DNA of 64,000 bases from Bacteroidales bacterium (GTDB lineage Bacteria; Bacteroidota; Bacteroidia; Bacteroidales; VadinHA17), in assembly GCA_022865305.1 (NCBI GenBank), contig JALHSP010000101.1, positions 80,953-144,952 on the forward strand, given 5' to 3'. Each line of letters opens with the position of its first letter. The stretch's first letter is position 1. Made by a program: the position numbers and the translations under genes. Shown here piece by piece: positions 1 through 8,086 of this stretch. A model generated the notes under the pieces. It was not told where the DNA came from. It searched no databases and saw only the letters and a program-made list of their open reading frames with translations.

Positions 1-1029
1 AAAAAAGCAGAAGAAAATAAGAACAATCTTGCAGGTTTCATGATCACATATCCTTCAACACATGGTGTATTTGAGGCTGCGGTAACTGAAATGTCAGATA
101 TTATACATGCCAACGGGGGACTGGTCTATATGGATGGAGCAAATATGAATGCCCAGGTCGGACTTACAAGTCCCGGGTATTTAGGAGCGGATGTATGTCA
201 TCTCAACCTTCACAAAACATTTGCCATACCTCATGGAGGCGGTGGTCCCGGAATGGGCCCGATACTTGTGACTGACAGGCTTGCCGAGTTTCTGCCTTCT
301 CATCCCATAGTTAAGACCGGCGGCAGTCATGGCACTACTGCCGTTGCAGGAGCTCCCTTTGGCAGCGGACATATACTTACAATTTCTCATGCCTATATAA
401 TGATGATGGGACCTGACGGATTGACCCTTGCAACAAAATATGCCATACTCAATGCTAACTATATTTCAGCATCGCTTAAAGGTGTATTAAATACACTTTA
501 TACTGGTACAACCGGATTTGTTGCCCATGAGATGATACTTGACTGTCGTAGTTTTAAAGTAGAAGCCGGTATAACAGAATCAGATATAGCAAAGAGACTG
601 ATGGATTACGGATTCCATGCACCGACACTTTCATTTCCGGTTCACGGGACACTTATGGTGGAACCAACTGAATCGGAACCACTAAGTGAACTTGATAAGT
701 TTATTGAGGCTTTGAAATTGATCCGGGATGAGATTGAGGATATAAAAACAGGCAAGGCAGACAAAGAGGATAATGTATTGCGTAATGCTCCGCATACAGT
801 CAGGGTGATAACTGCCAATGAATGGAATCATAAGTATGATCGTCAGAAAGCAGCATTTCCGGCTAAGTGGATTGTTGAAAACAAATTCTGGCCGACGGTT
901 GGTCGTATTGACGATGGATATGGTGATCGCAACCTCGTTTGTACCTGTGATCAGATAGATTCGTACAGGTTTGAGAAAAATGATTCACCCCACAACCCCC
1001 CTGAAGGGGGGCTAAAAACCACAACTTAA
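1..1029 (+). CDS. gcvP: Glycine dehydrogenase (decarboxylating), P-protein, C-terminal part
   Basis: This is the 3' end of the P-protein of the glycine cleavage system. The enzyme uses PLP to decarboxylate glycine and pass the aminomethyl group to lipoylated H-protein in the cytoplasm. The frame is open to base 1 (it reads ...NNLAGF before the first visible ATG at 40), so the gene starts outside the window. The PLP lysine lies in [18 protein letters not shown], with its codon at 214-216, and is followed by the glycine-rich loop of the family. The C-terminal landmarks DRNLVCTC and the preceding [13 protein letters not shown] are typical. The last 15 or so residues ([14 protein letters not shown] region) are odd: they are encoded by a G/C-run palindromic repeat rather than by family sequence. 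Other gcv genes are not in the window, but lpdA (51414) could supply L-protein. Confidence 0.95.
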   Translation, partial: KKAEENKNNLAGFMITYPSTHGVFEAAVTEMSDIIHANGGLVYMDGANMNAQVGLTSPGYLGADVCHLNLHKTFAIPHGGGGPGMGPILVTDRLAEFLPSHPIVKTGGSHGTTAVAGAPFGSGHILTISHAYIMMMGPDGLTLATKYAILNANYISASLKGVLNTLYTGTTGFVAHEMILDCRSFKVEAGITESDIAKRLMDYGFHAPTLSFPVHGTLMVEPTESEPLSELDKFIEALKLIRDEIEDIKTGKADKEDNVLRNAPHTVRVITANEWNHKYDRQKAAFPAKWIVENKFWPTVGRIDDGYGDRNLVCTCDQIDSYRFEKNDSPHNPPEGGLKTTT

Positions 1030-1056
1030 TTACCTCCCTCAGGAAATCAGGGGGGT
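991..1056. repeat. G/C-run palindromic repeat at the 3' end of gcvP
   Basis: Six C (996-1001), TGAA, six G (1006-1011) form a perfect palindrome inside the gcvP reading frame. A second C/G-rich dyad (about 1033-1055) follows the stop codon and leads into a T-run, so the stretch may also end transcription. It resembles the elements at 4883, 7972, 20176 and 63566. Confidence 0.75.
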
Positions 1057-1134
1057 ATAAATAAATTTTTTTCTAACAAAATAAATTATCAATTTTATTC
1101 CCATAATTATTTTCTGACTTAACCTGATTTCTCT

Positions 1135-2172
1135 ATGCGTAATTCCTCATGGGATGATCTGATTAAAATGATCGATGGTGAAAAGCTGAATTATCAGCCG
1201 GCAGGATTCATTATTGACAGCCCATGGATACCGGGCTGGTACGGGATTTCAACGGTAGACTTCTATTCTTCCGATGAATACTGGTTAAAATCAAACCTGA
1301 AAGCAGTCAATACTTTCCCTGACCTCTGGTTTATGCCGGGATTCTGGTCGGAGTATGGGATGTGTACAGAACCATCTGCATTCGGATCAAGGATGATATT
1401 CCTGGAGAAGGGTTTGCCCCATGCCGAAAGAGTGCTTTCCGGTATCGGAGGCACTGATTCACTTCCCCAGCCGAATGTAAAAACAGACGGCTTGCTTCCT
1501 TTCATGATCAGCAGGTTGAAGAACAATGAAAAAGCTATCAGGGAAGCTGATCATCAGATCCGATTTGCCGTCGCAAGAGGACCTCTGAATATTGCCAGTT
1601 TCCTGATGGGCACAACGGAATTCATGATGGCTCTGGCACTTGATCCGGATGGCTCACACAGGTTGCTGAAGAAAATCACCGGATTTATCTGCGACTGGCT
1701 AAACTGGCAGAAAGAATGCTTCCCGTCAATTGATGGCATCCTTTTGCTCGATGACATAATTGGCTTTGTAGGCGAAACTGAATTCCGGGAATTTGTAATA
1801 CCCTATTTCAAAAAAATATTCGGCAGCGCAGGCGTAAAGGCCAGGTTTCTTCATAACGATGCTGATGGTCTGATCACAGCAAAGAATCTGAAAGAGATGG
1901 GTGTAAATATGTTCAACTTCTCGTTTAACCATTCCATGGGCGAGATACGCGATCTTGCGGGACCTGAAATTATACTGGTCGGTAATGTACCCCCCAGGGA
2001 TGTTTTAGCAGCCGGCACTCCTCAGCAGGTGGATGAAGCTGTAAAAAAAGCCTTTGGAGAAATCAGCAACCATAACCGTATTATCTGGTCGGCCGGAGGT
2101 GGTATGTCACCTGACGTCAGTGATGTTAACATAAATACATTTATTAATGCTGTTAAAAACAATTCAAAGTAA
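1135..2172 (+). CDS. Uroporphyrinogen decarboxylase-fold protein (methyltransferase-like, not HemE)
   Basis: The 345-residue protein has the URO-D barrel fold signature in its C-terminal half: FLHNDADG near residue 240, then NMFNFS, and ILVGNVPPRDVLAAGT near 280, matching the MtaA/CmuA-type branch of the family. The N-terminal arginine motif of true HemE (RQAGRY) is absent, and the spot reads DSPWIPGWYG instead. It is therefore unlikely to make coproporphyrinogen. It also lacks the HxC zinc motif of MtaA methyltransferases (HND here). It begins a tight operon, with 7 nt to the DUF6807 gene and 9 nt on to the oxidoreductase, so it probably acts in the same catabolic route. The substrate is unknown. 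Roughly 100 nt with repeat sequence separate it from gcvP. Confidence 0.8.
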   Translation: MRNSSWDDLIKMIDGEKLNYQPAGFIIDSPWIPGWYGISTVDFYSSDEYWLKSNLKAVNTFPDLWFMPGFWSEYGMCTEPSAFGSRMIFLEKGLPHAERVLSGIGGTDSLPQPNVKTDGLLPFMISRLKNNEKAIREADHQIRFAVARGPLNIASFLMGTTEFMMALALDPDGSHRLLKKITGFICDWLNWQKECFPSIDGILLLDDIIGFVGETEFREFVIPYFKKIFGSAGVKARFLHNDADGLITAKNLKEMGVNMFNFSFNHSMGEIRDLAGPEIILVGNVPPRDVLAAGTPQQVDEAVKKAFGEISNHNRIIWSAGGGMSPDVSDVNINTFINAVKNNSK

Positions 2173-2179
2173 TTAAGTC

Positions 2180-3442
2180 ATGAAAAGATTATTTTTCCTC
2201 TTTTCAATTATTGTAGCTGTCATCTCATCAGCGAAATCCCAAAAGAATGCAATTTTGCATTTCGTAGTGGAATCGGGAATTTACCAGAGAATAAACACTC
2301 CTGTCAGCGTCAGCCTGAAAGGGATTACCAAGAGCGATACTCTTTCTTTCCGCCTTTATGAAAAGGTTAAGGGACAGCTTGTTGAAAAGTCTTTTCAGAT
2401 TGAAGCCGGGTACATTCCGACACTCTGGATGATACTGGATGGAACAACCGGAGCAGGAAAGAAAAGAGAGTATTTCCTTTATAAAGATAAATATCAGCCT
2501 GTTCAGAATAGTATAACTACAGAAGTGACTTCAAAGACCATTCTCCTGAAAAAAGGCAGTTCTGAAATACTCCATTACCAGAAAGCGGTCATGTACCCGC
2601 CTGCAGGCGTCGATACTGCCTATAAAAGAAGCGGATTCATCCATCCGATGATGACACCTTCAGGTAATGTGCTTACCAGGATCAATGCACCCGATCATTA
2701 TCATCATGTCGGAATCTGGAATCCCTGGACAAGGGTTAAGATCAGAGATCATGTGACAGACTTCTGGAATCTTTATGAAAAGCAGGGTACCGTAAGATTT
2801 GCAGGTATCAATTCAATAGTCAACGGCAATGTTTATGGTGGTTTTTCTGTAAAACAGGATCATATCGATTTTCAGGGAGCCAAACCTGAAGAGCTGGCGA
2901 TCAATGAAGTATGGGATGTACGGGCATGGAATATCGAACCGGTTGCCGGAATCAAAGCCTACCTTGTCGATCTTACAACCTTCCTTTCAGTAGCCGGTAA
3001 TGATCCCCTGATTTTTGAAGCCTACCGTTACGGTGGTGGAATCGGGATCAGGACAAACCAGGAGTGGAATAAGGATAACAGCACTGTTCTGACCTCTGAA
3101 GGGAAGACACGTAAAGAGGCTGACGGGACAAGAGCAAGATGGACCGACCTGAACGGTGCATTTAAAGATAAAGGGAATTCTGGTATAACCTTCTTTTCAC
3201 ATCCGGCTAACAGGGAGCATCCTGAGCCGATGCGCGTATGGCCTGAAAATCAAAACGGCAGAGGAGATCTCTATTTTGAGTTCTGCCCCATCCGTCATAA
3301 AGCGTGGACTCTCGACCCCGGCAATGTATACAGGTTGAAATACAGGATGCTTGTTTATGATGGGAAGATCGATCAGGCTACAGCCGACAGGCTCTGGAAT
3401 GATTTTGCCTTTCCGCCGGTTGTTCGAATTTTAACAAAATAA
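2180..3442 (+). CDS. Secreted DUF6807 (PmoA-family) protein
   Basis: The 420-residue protein has a Sec signal peptide (about residues 1-20, ending SSAKSQ) and is predicted to be periplasmic or surface exposed. The core matches the DUF6807 or 'methane oxygenase PmoA' family found in Bacteroidetes and Planctomycetes: a histidine-rich DHYHHVGIWNPW block near residue 171, GIRTNQEWNKDN, and a conserved end with HKAWTLDPGN. The family name is historical, and nothing here suggests methane oxidation. Members commonly sit beside Gfo/Idh/MocA oxidoreductases and carbohydrate genes, as here. I infer a role in processing a sugar-derived compound; no enzymatic activity is established. It is the middle gene of the 1135-4846 operon. 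Confidence 0.8.
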   Translation: MKRLFFLFSIIVAVISSAKSQKNAILHFVVESGIYQRINTPVSVSLKGITKSDTLSFRLYEKVKGQLVEKSFQIEAGYIPTLWMILDGTTGAGKKREYFLYKDKYQPVQNSITTEVTSKTILLKKGSSEILHYQKAVMYPPAGVDTAYKRSGFIHPMMTPSGNVLTRINAPDHYHHVGIWNPWTRVKIRDHVTDFWNLYEKQGTVRFAGINSIVNGNVYGGFSVKQDHIDFQGAKPEELAINEVWDVRAWNIEPVAGIKAYLVDLTTFLSVAGNDPLIFEAYRYGGGIGIRTNQEWNKDNSTVLTSEGKTRKEADGTRARWTDLNGAFKDKGNSGITFFSHPANREHPEPMRVWPENQNGRGDLYFEFCPIRHKAWTLDPGNVYRLKYRMLVYDGKIDQATADRLWNDFAFPPVVRILTK

Positions 3443-3451
3443 AGAAAAACA

Positions 3452-4846
3452 ATGAAAAGATTATTATTATTTGTAATACCTGCTTTGATCCTTGCATCAT
3501 GCGGATCAGGAGGTTCAAAAAAGCAATCAGGAAAATCTGAAACAACAATGGACAACAAATATCAGGTACAGCTCATGACAGTTGATCCGGGCCATTTCCA
3601 TGCTGCCCTGGTCCAGAAAATAATGTATGACCAGGTTTCTCCTGAGGTGCATGTCTATGCTCCTGAAGGACCTGACTATCTGCAGCATCTTGACAGGATT
3701 AAATCATACAACAGCCGCGCTGTTGATCCTACTTCATGGAATGAGATAGTATATACGGGTGCTGATTTCTTCGAAAAGATGCTGGAGGACAGGCCTGGTA
3801 ATGTTGTCGTATTATCAGGGAACAATAAGAAGAAAGCTGAATATATAACTAAATCGATTAATGCAGGTCTAAATGTTCTGGCCGATAAGCCAATGATCAT
3901 TTCCCCTGAAGATTTTCCAAAGCTTGAAGAGGCTTTCAGCATTGCAAATGAAAAGGGAATTCTTCTTTACGATATAATGACAGAACGGCATGAGGTAACT
4001 ACCATTCTTCAGAAGCTTCTGTCGCTGAAAGAAGAAATTTTTGGCAGTATGACGACCGGGACAAAAGAGGAACCGGCTGTAACGAAAGAAAGTGTTCACC
4101 ATTTTTCAAAAATCGTCTCTGGTGCACAATTACAGCGCCCTGCATGGTTTTTTGATGTTGAGCAGCAGGGCGAAGGCATTGTAGATGTAACAACTCATCT
4201 TGTTGACCTTGTTCAATGGGAATGTTTCCCGGAGCAGATCCTGAATCCTTCGGATGTAAATATTGCTGCTGCTAAGAGATGGCCGACGCTGATATCCAAG
4301 GAAGAGTTTAAAGGTGCGACTGGTTTAGATGATTTTCCCGATTTCCTGCAAAAAGATGTTAAGGATGGCAAGCTGAATGTATTCTCAAATGGGGAAATGA
4401 TCTATCAGCTAAAGGGTACCTGGGCAAAAGTCTCCGTTATTTGGAATTACATGGCACCTCCGGGAGGCGGAGATACACATTATTCGGTAATGCACGGAAC
4501 AAAATGTGATCTTGTGATCAGGCAGGGTGCCGAAGAAAAATTCCTTCCGACACTCTATATCGAGAATGTGAAAGGTTTGAAGATGAATGATTTCACGGCC
4601 AAACTGAAGGAGACACTTGGCTCGCTGCCGTATGATAGCCTTCTTATTGAACCAGTGGGCAAAAGTGCGTTGAAAATAAATATTCCTAAAAAATACAGGG
4701 TAACGCATGAGGAGCATTTCAGTCAGGTAATGGCTAAATTCCTCGAATATCTGAAAGATGGCAAGCTTCCGGAGTGGGAAGTGCCGGGGATGATCACGAA
4801 GTATTATACTACAACGAGTGCCCTGAAGAAGGCCAAGGGAGAATAA
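3452..4846 (+). CDS. Gfo/Idh/MocA-type lipoprotein oxidoreductase with Oxidoreduct_C domain
   Basis: The 464-residue protein starts with a lipoprotein signal peptide whose lipobox LASC places Cys17 at the mature N-terminus, so it should be anchored in the periplasm or on the outer membrane. A Rossmann-like NAD(P)-binding half begins near residue 38 (QLMTVDPGHFHAALV) and carries VLADKP, the variant of the EKP motif of Gfo/Idh/MocA enzymes. The C-terminal half fits the 'putative oxidoreductase C-terminal domain' family. An exported dinucleotide-dependent enzyme is unusual but is seen repeatedly in this family. A bound, non-exchanging cofactor is possible. It is the last gene of the operon; the composite repeat at 4883 follows it. 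Confidence 0.8.
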   Translation: MKRLLLFVIPALILASCGSGGSKKQSGKSETTMDNKYQVQLMTVDPGHFHAALVQKIMYDQVSPEVHVYAPEGPDYLQHLDRIKSYNSRAVDPTSWNEIVYTGADFFEKMLEDRPGNVVVLSGNNKKKAEYITKSINAGLNVLADKPMIISPEDFPKLEEAFSIANEKGILLYDIMTERHEVTTILQKLLSLKEEIFGSMTTGTKEEPAVTKESVHHFSKIVSGAQLQRPAWFFDVEQQGEGIVDVTTHLVDLVQWECFPEQILNPSDVNIAAAKRWPTLISKEEFKGATGLDDFPDFLQKDVKDGKLNVFSNGEMIYQLKGTWAKVSVIWNYMAPPGGGDTHYSVMHGTKCDLVIRQGAEEKFLPTLYIENVKGLKMNDFTAKLKETLGSLPYDSLLIEPVGKSALKINIPKKYRVTHEEHFSQVMAKFLEYLKDGKLPEWEVPGMITKYYTTTSALKKAKGE

Positions 4847-4882
4847 AGAAAAAGTCTTGCGGTCATGAATTATATTCTGCAC

Positions 4883-5000
4883 GTACTCATCCCCCCAACC
4901 CCCTTCTCTGCTTTAGCAAAGAAGGGGTAGTAAACTTCTGTATTTATATACATTCCCCCTTTTTGCGAAACAGAGAGGGGGAAAGGAAAGGGGTGAGTAC
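4883..5000. repeat. Composite palindromic intergenic element
   Basis: Two hairpins lie side by side: CCCCTTCT/AGAAGGGG (4900-4907 with 4920-4927) and a second C/G-run stem at about 4954-4985. Both are enclosed by an outer near-perfect inverted repeat, GTACTCATCCCC at 4883-4894 with GGGGTGAGTAC at 4990-5000. It fills the space between convergent genes and has the shape of a small non-autonomous repeat; no target duplication was confirmed. Confidence 0.7.
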
Positions 5001-5024
5001 ATTTTAATATCAGCCTTTGTGCCT

Positions 5025-5996
5025 TTATTCAAAAAGATCCTCGATAACCATCGAATATAATTCATCCAGCGGGATACCTGCAGCTTTTGCCTGTTTAGGG
5101 ATCAGGCTTTCGTCTGTCATTCCCGGAACGGTATTGATCTCGAGAAAATATGGCTGTTCTTTTATCACAATAAAATCAACTCTAACTATTCCTTTGCAAC
5201 CAAGCAGATCATAAATTCTGAAACTGAGTCTCTGGATCTCATCTGTGACTGTCACCGGTAGGTTTGCAGGTGTTACCTCATCTGATTTACCGGATGTATA
5301 TTTTGCTTCATAATCAAAGAATTCATTTTTACTGATTATCTCAGTGACGGGTAGCACGTATGTTCTGGATTTTGTTTTTACAATCCCGCATGCCACCTCC
5401 CTGCCATTCATGCATGCCTCGATCATAACTTCATCACTCTCCCTGAATGCTGTAGCAATAGCCGGCAGCAGCTCTTCCTTCTTCTTTACTTTTGTAACCC
5501 CAAAACTCGAACCGCTGTCATTAGGTTTTACAAAACATGGAATCCCTGTTCGCTTTGTTATCGCCACCGGATCCAGTTTTTCTTCTTTTCTGATAAGTAC
5601 GGAATCAGCCATTGGTATTCCATACTCCCTGAGAAACCACTTACAGGCTTGCTTGTTAAAAGTAAGAGCAGAACAAAAAGCTCTGCAACTGGTATATGGT
5701 ATCTGCATCATATCAAAATAACCCTGAAGCAGACCATTCTCTCCGGGAGTCCCGTGAATTGCAATAAATACTGCATCAAACCTTATATGAAAATCATCGA
5801 CAACAAGTGTGAAGTCGTTTTTGTCTATTTTGTGATAGCGGCCTTTCTGATCTTCCCAGTACCATTCAGTACCTCTGATCATTATAATATATACTTTATA
5901 CCTGTTGGATAGCGCTTTACCAACTTCAGAGGCGCTCTTTACTGATATTTTAAATTCAGGAGAATCACCTCCTGCAACTATTGCAATTGTTCTCAC
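5025..5996 (-). CDS. ddl: D-alanine--D-alanine ligase
   Basis: This ATP-grasp ligase joins two D-alanines for the peptidoglycan stem peptide in the cytoplasm. The 323-residue length is normal. Visible motifs are the N-terminal VAGGDSPEFKISVKSA, the ATP-binding loop NDSGSSFGVTKVK near residue 165, and the metal and product site EINTVPGMTDESL near the end. The start is a GTG codon (bases 5996-5994); no better ATG lies in frame. It is divergent from lemA (63 nt gap). In other Bacteroidetes I recall ddl lying directly after a PASTA gene and rluD. Here the same three genes are present on the same strand, but the LemA/TPM block lies between. Confidence 0.93.
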   Translation of the reverse strand: MRTIAIVAGGDSPEFKISVKSASEVGKALSNRYKVYIIMIRGTEWYWEDQKGRYHKIDKNDFTLVVDDFHIRFDAVFIAIHGTPGENGLLQGYFDMMQIPYTSCRAFCSALTFNKQACKWFLREYGIPMADSVLIRKEEKLDPVAITKRTGIPCFVKPNDSGSSFGVTKVKKKEELLPAIATAFRESDEVMIEACMNGREVACGIVKTKSRTYVLPVTEIISKNEFFDYEAKYTSGKSDEVTPANLPVTVTDEIQRLSFRIYDLLGCKGIVRVDFIVIKEQPYFLEINTVPGMTDESLIPKQAKAAGIPLDELYSMVIEDLFE

Positions 5997-6028
5997 CGTA
6001 TTTCAATTAAATATATTTCCAAATTTAA

Positions 6029-6036
6029 TACCTTTG
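6029..6036 (+). promoter_or_regulatory. -7 box of lemA operon
   Basis: TACCTTTG matches the Bacteroidetes -7 consensus TAnnTTTG and lies 24 nt before the lemA ATG. No clear TTTG at -33 is seen, although A/T-rich sequence precedes it. Confidence 0.5.
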
Positions 6037-6059
6037 AGGAAATATTAAAAAAAATAAAA

Positions 6060-6662
6060 ATGAAAAGAGGTTGTTTAATCTGGATTATTATAGGTGTAAT
6101 TGTTGTCCTGGTTATTCTTGGCATTGTATCCTGGGGCAGTAAGGTATACAATAATATGGTCACTAACCAGGAAGCTGTTACAAGCCAGTGGGGTAATGTT
6201 GAAACCCAGTACCAGCGCAGAGCTGACCTTATCCCGAACTTCGTAAACACAGTCAAGGGTGCTGCTGCTTTTGAGCAGGAAACCCTTACAAAGGTAATTG
6301 AAGCAAGGGCAAAAGCCACCCAGGTCACAATTGATCCGACAAAGATGACTGCAGAAAACATGCAGCAATTCCAGCAGGCTCAGGGTGAGTTAAGCTCAGC
6401 TCTTTCACGTCTTATGGTCGTTGTCGAGAAGTATCCTGAACTCAGAGCGACACAAAACTTCAGAGACCTACAGGTTGAACTGGAAGGAACTGAAAACAGA
6501 ATATCGGTTGAAAGAAGGAAATTCAATGAAGTGGCTCAGACATTTAATACATATATTAAAAGATTTCCACAGAATATTATTGCAGGGATATTCGGGTTTA
6601 CCGCCAAACCTTATTTTGAAGCAATGGAGGGAGCTGAAAAAGCTCCGGAAGTTAAATTCTGA
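6060..6662 (+). CDS. lemA: LemA family membrane protein
   Basis: The 200-residue protein has one N-terminal membrane helix (about residues 5-27), then a long helical domain with the family signature QWGNVETQYQRRADLIPN (residues 41-58), FEQETLTKVIEARAKA and a C-terminal FNEVAQTFNTYIKRFP. The bulk is expected outside the cytoplasmic membrane. The biochemical function of LemA is not settled. It commonly travels with TPM-domain proteins, as here: two TPM genes follow after 17 nt and a 4-nt overlap, making one operon. In some bacteria this trio is linked to envelope stress or protein quality control. Confidence 0.92.
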   Translation: MKRGCLIWIIIGVIVVLVILGIVSWGSKVYNNMVTNQEAVTSQWGNVETQYQRRADLIPNFVNTVKGAAAFEQETLTKVIEARAKATQVTIDPTKMTAENMQQFQQAQGELSSALSRLMVVVEKYPELRATQNFRDLQVELEGTENRISVERRKFNEVAQTFNTYIKRFPQNIIAGIFGFTAKPYFEAMEGAEKAPEVKF

Positions 6663-6679
6663 TTCTTCAGTAAGTAAAT

Positions 6680-7141
6680 ATGATAATAGCTTCATCGTTT
6701 TTTACGAAAGAGCAGCAGGCTCATATCCTTGCTGCAATAAAAGAAGCTGAGGAAGAGACTTCGGGAGAGATCAGGGTTCACATAGAAACCAATCTGTCCG
6801 GTAGTGTCCTTGACAGGGCTGCATGGATCTTTAAAAGGATCGGGATGCACAAAACATCAGTCAGAAATGGTGTGTTGTTCTATCTCGCAGTAAATAACAG
6901 GCAATTTGCCATTATAGGAGATAAAGGGATAAATTCCAAAGTATCGGAAGATTTCTGGGAAAAGGCAAAAGAGCTTCTCCGGAAAAATTTCACTGAAGGA
7001 AAATTTACAGAAGGACTTGTTGAAGGAATCCACCTTGCAGGATTACAGCTAAAGGGGAATTTCCCGCATAAAAAAGACGATGTTAATGAGCTTCCTGATG
7101 AGATATCGTTTGACGACCCCGATTACGTTGCGTTGAGATGA
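6680..7141 (+). CDS. TPM-domain protein (cytosolic or peripheral form)
   Basis: This 153-residue protein consists essentially of one TPM (TLP18.3/Psb32/MOLO-1) domain: ILAAIKEAEEETSGEIRVHIE near residues 15-35, GVLFYLAVNNRQFAIIGDKGI near 72-92, and a helical end with EGLVEGIHLAG. No signal peptide or membrane helix is visible, unlike the next gene. Its stop overlaps the ATG of the following TPM protein (ATGA at 7138-7141), implying translational coupling. TPM domains have been linked to phosphatase-like or membrane quality-control roles, but none is proven for this type. Confidence 0.85.
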   Translation: MIIASSFFTKEQQAHILAAIKEAEEETSGEIRVHIETNLSGSVLDRAAWIFKRIGMHKTSVRNGVLFYLAVNNRQFAIIGDKGINSKVSEDFWEKAKELLRKNFTEGKFTEGLVEGIHLAGLQLKGNFPHKKDDVNELPDEISFDDPDYVALR

Positions 7142-7959
7142 TTAAAAGATTTATTCCAAAAATTTACCTGGTTCTTTTCCTGGTTATCCTGAGTTCATGG
7201 AACCTTGCCTCTCAGGATTTTCCTGAAAAGCCTGTTCCTCCGAGGCTTGTAAACGATTTTGCCGGGATGCTCAACAACTCGCAGGTCATGTCCCTTGAGA
7301 ATAAACTTGTTGCCTTTGACGATTCAACTTCAACCCAGATCGCTATAGTAATTATAGATGACCTCAAGGGATATAGCGCGTCTGATTATGCTCCGCGGCT
7401 TGCCGAAAAATGGAGAATAGGACAGGAAGGTCTTAATAATGGCATACTGATTCTGGTCAAAACCAAAACCGCTGAATCACCCAGGGGAGATGTGTTTATT
7501 TCTCCGGGTTACGGCCTGGAGGGAGTTATTCCTGATATAGTTTGCGGTCAGATTGTTGATTATGAAATACTCCCGGCATTCAGAGCAGGGAATTATTATG
7601 ATGGACTCGATAAGGCTACAAATACCCTGATGTCTCTTGCAAAAGGTGAATTCCCGGCTGATAAGTACGGTAAATCGAAAGGTGGTGATTCAGGTGCTAT
7701 AGCTCCTTTTATAATCTTTATTATATTCCTGATCATAATTATGTTCATACGAGGCAAAGGAGGAAAAAACCAGAGACATATAAGCCGTAAAGGTTTGCCT
7801 TTGTGGTTACTGCTGTCGATGATGAATTCAGGAGGCAAAAGCCACAGCGGAAGCTGGGGCGGATTTTCAGGTGGAGGAGGATTCGGCGGTGGAGGCGGTG
7901 GCTTCGGCGGCTTCGGCGGCGGCAGCTTCGGTGGTGGCGGTGCAGGAGGTAGCTGGTAG
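7138..7959 (+). CDS. YgcG-like TPM-domain membrane protein with Gly-rich tail
   Basis: The 273-residue protein has a signal peptide (about 1-25), a TPM domain (about 33-165; VNDFAGMLNNSQ, STQIAIVIIDDLKGYSASDYA, NGILILVKTK, ISPGYGLEGVIPD), a membrane helix at about 191-205 (APFIIFIIFLIIIMFIRG) and a cytoplasmic tail ending in a run of about 35 residues made almost wholly of Gly, Phe and Ser. This layout is typical of YgcG proteins encoded beside LemA. The Gly-rich tail is encoded by GGN repeats prone to slippage, so its length may vary between strains. Confidence 0.9.
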   Translation: MIKRFIPKIYLVLFLVILSSWNLASQDFPEKPVPPRLVNDFAGMLNNSQVMSLENKLVAFDDSTSTQIAIVIIDDLKGYSASDYAPRLAEKWRIGQEGLNNGILILVKTKTAESPRGDVFISPGYGLEGVIPDIVCGQIVDYEILPAFRAGNYYDGLDKATNTLMSLAKGEFPADKYGKSKGGDSGAIAPFIIFIIFLIIIMFIRGKGGKNQRHISRKGLPLWLLLSMMNSGGKSHSGSWGGFSGGGGFGGGGGGFGGFGGGSFGGGGAGGSW

Positions 7960-7971
7960 TTAAACTTGAAG

Positions 7972-8040
7972 AACATCCCCCTTGCCCCCTTCAAAGGGGG
8001 AATTGTCGCGTGCTCGTAAGCCCCTTCAAAGGAGGAATTT
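7972..8040. repeat. Two C/G-run palindromes between convergent genes
   Basis: CCCCCTTCAAAGGGGG (7985-8000) is a near-perfect palindrome, and a degenerate second copy, CCCCTTCAAAGGAGG, lies at 8021-8035. They fill most of the gap between the TPM gene and rluD and could end transcription from both sides. Confidence 0.75.
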
Positions 8041-8066
8041 CTTTGAGTACTTAATCCTTACCCACG

Positions 8067-8084
8067 ACCTTGAACCTTGAACCT
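8067..8084. repeat. Short tandem repeat of ACCTTGA
   Basis: The 7-mer ACCTTGA occurs twice head to tail, with a partial third copy, just before the rluD stop codon. It is probably a remnant of a slippage-prone intergenic sequence. Confidence 0.5.
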
Positions 8085-8086
8085 AA

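Noticed and set aside
1135..2172. HemE (uroporphyrinogen decarboxylase of haem synthesis)
   Set aside because: The N-terminal arginine motif needed for the tetrapyrrole is absent.
4409..4882. 157-residue open frame on the minus strand
   Set aside because: It lies wholly over the oxidoreductase gene, has no domain signature or signal and ends in repeat sequence; it is an antisense shadow.
7596..7994. Proline-rich minus-strand frame
   Set aside because: Its Pro run is simply the reverse complement of the GGN repeat of the YgcG-like tail.
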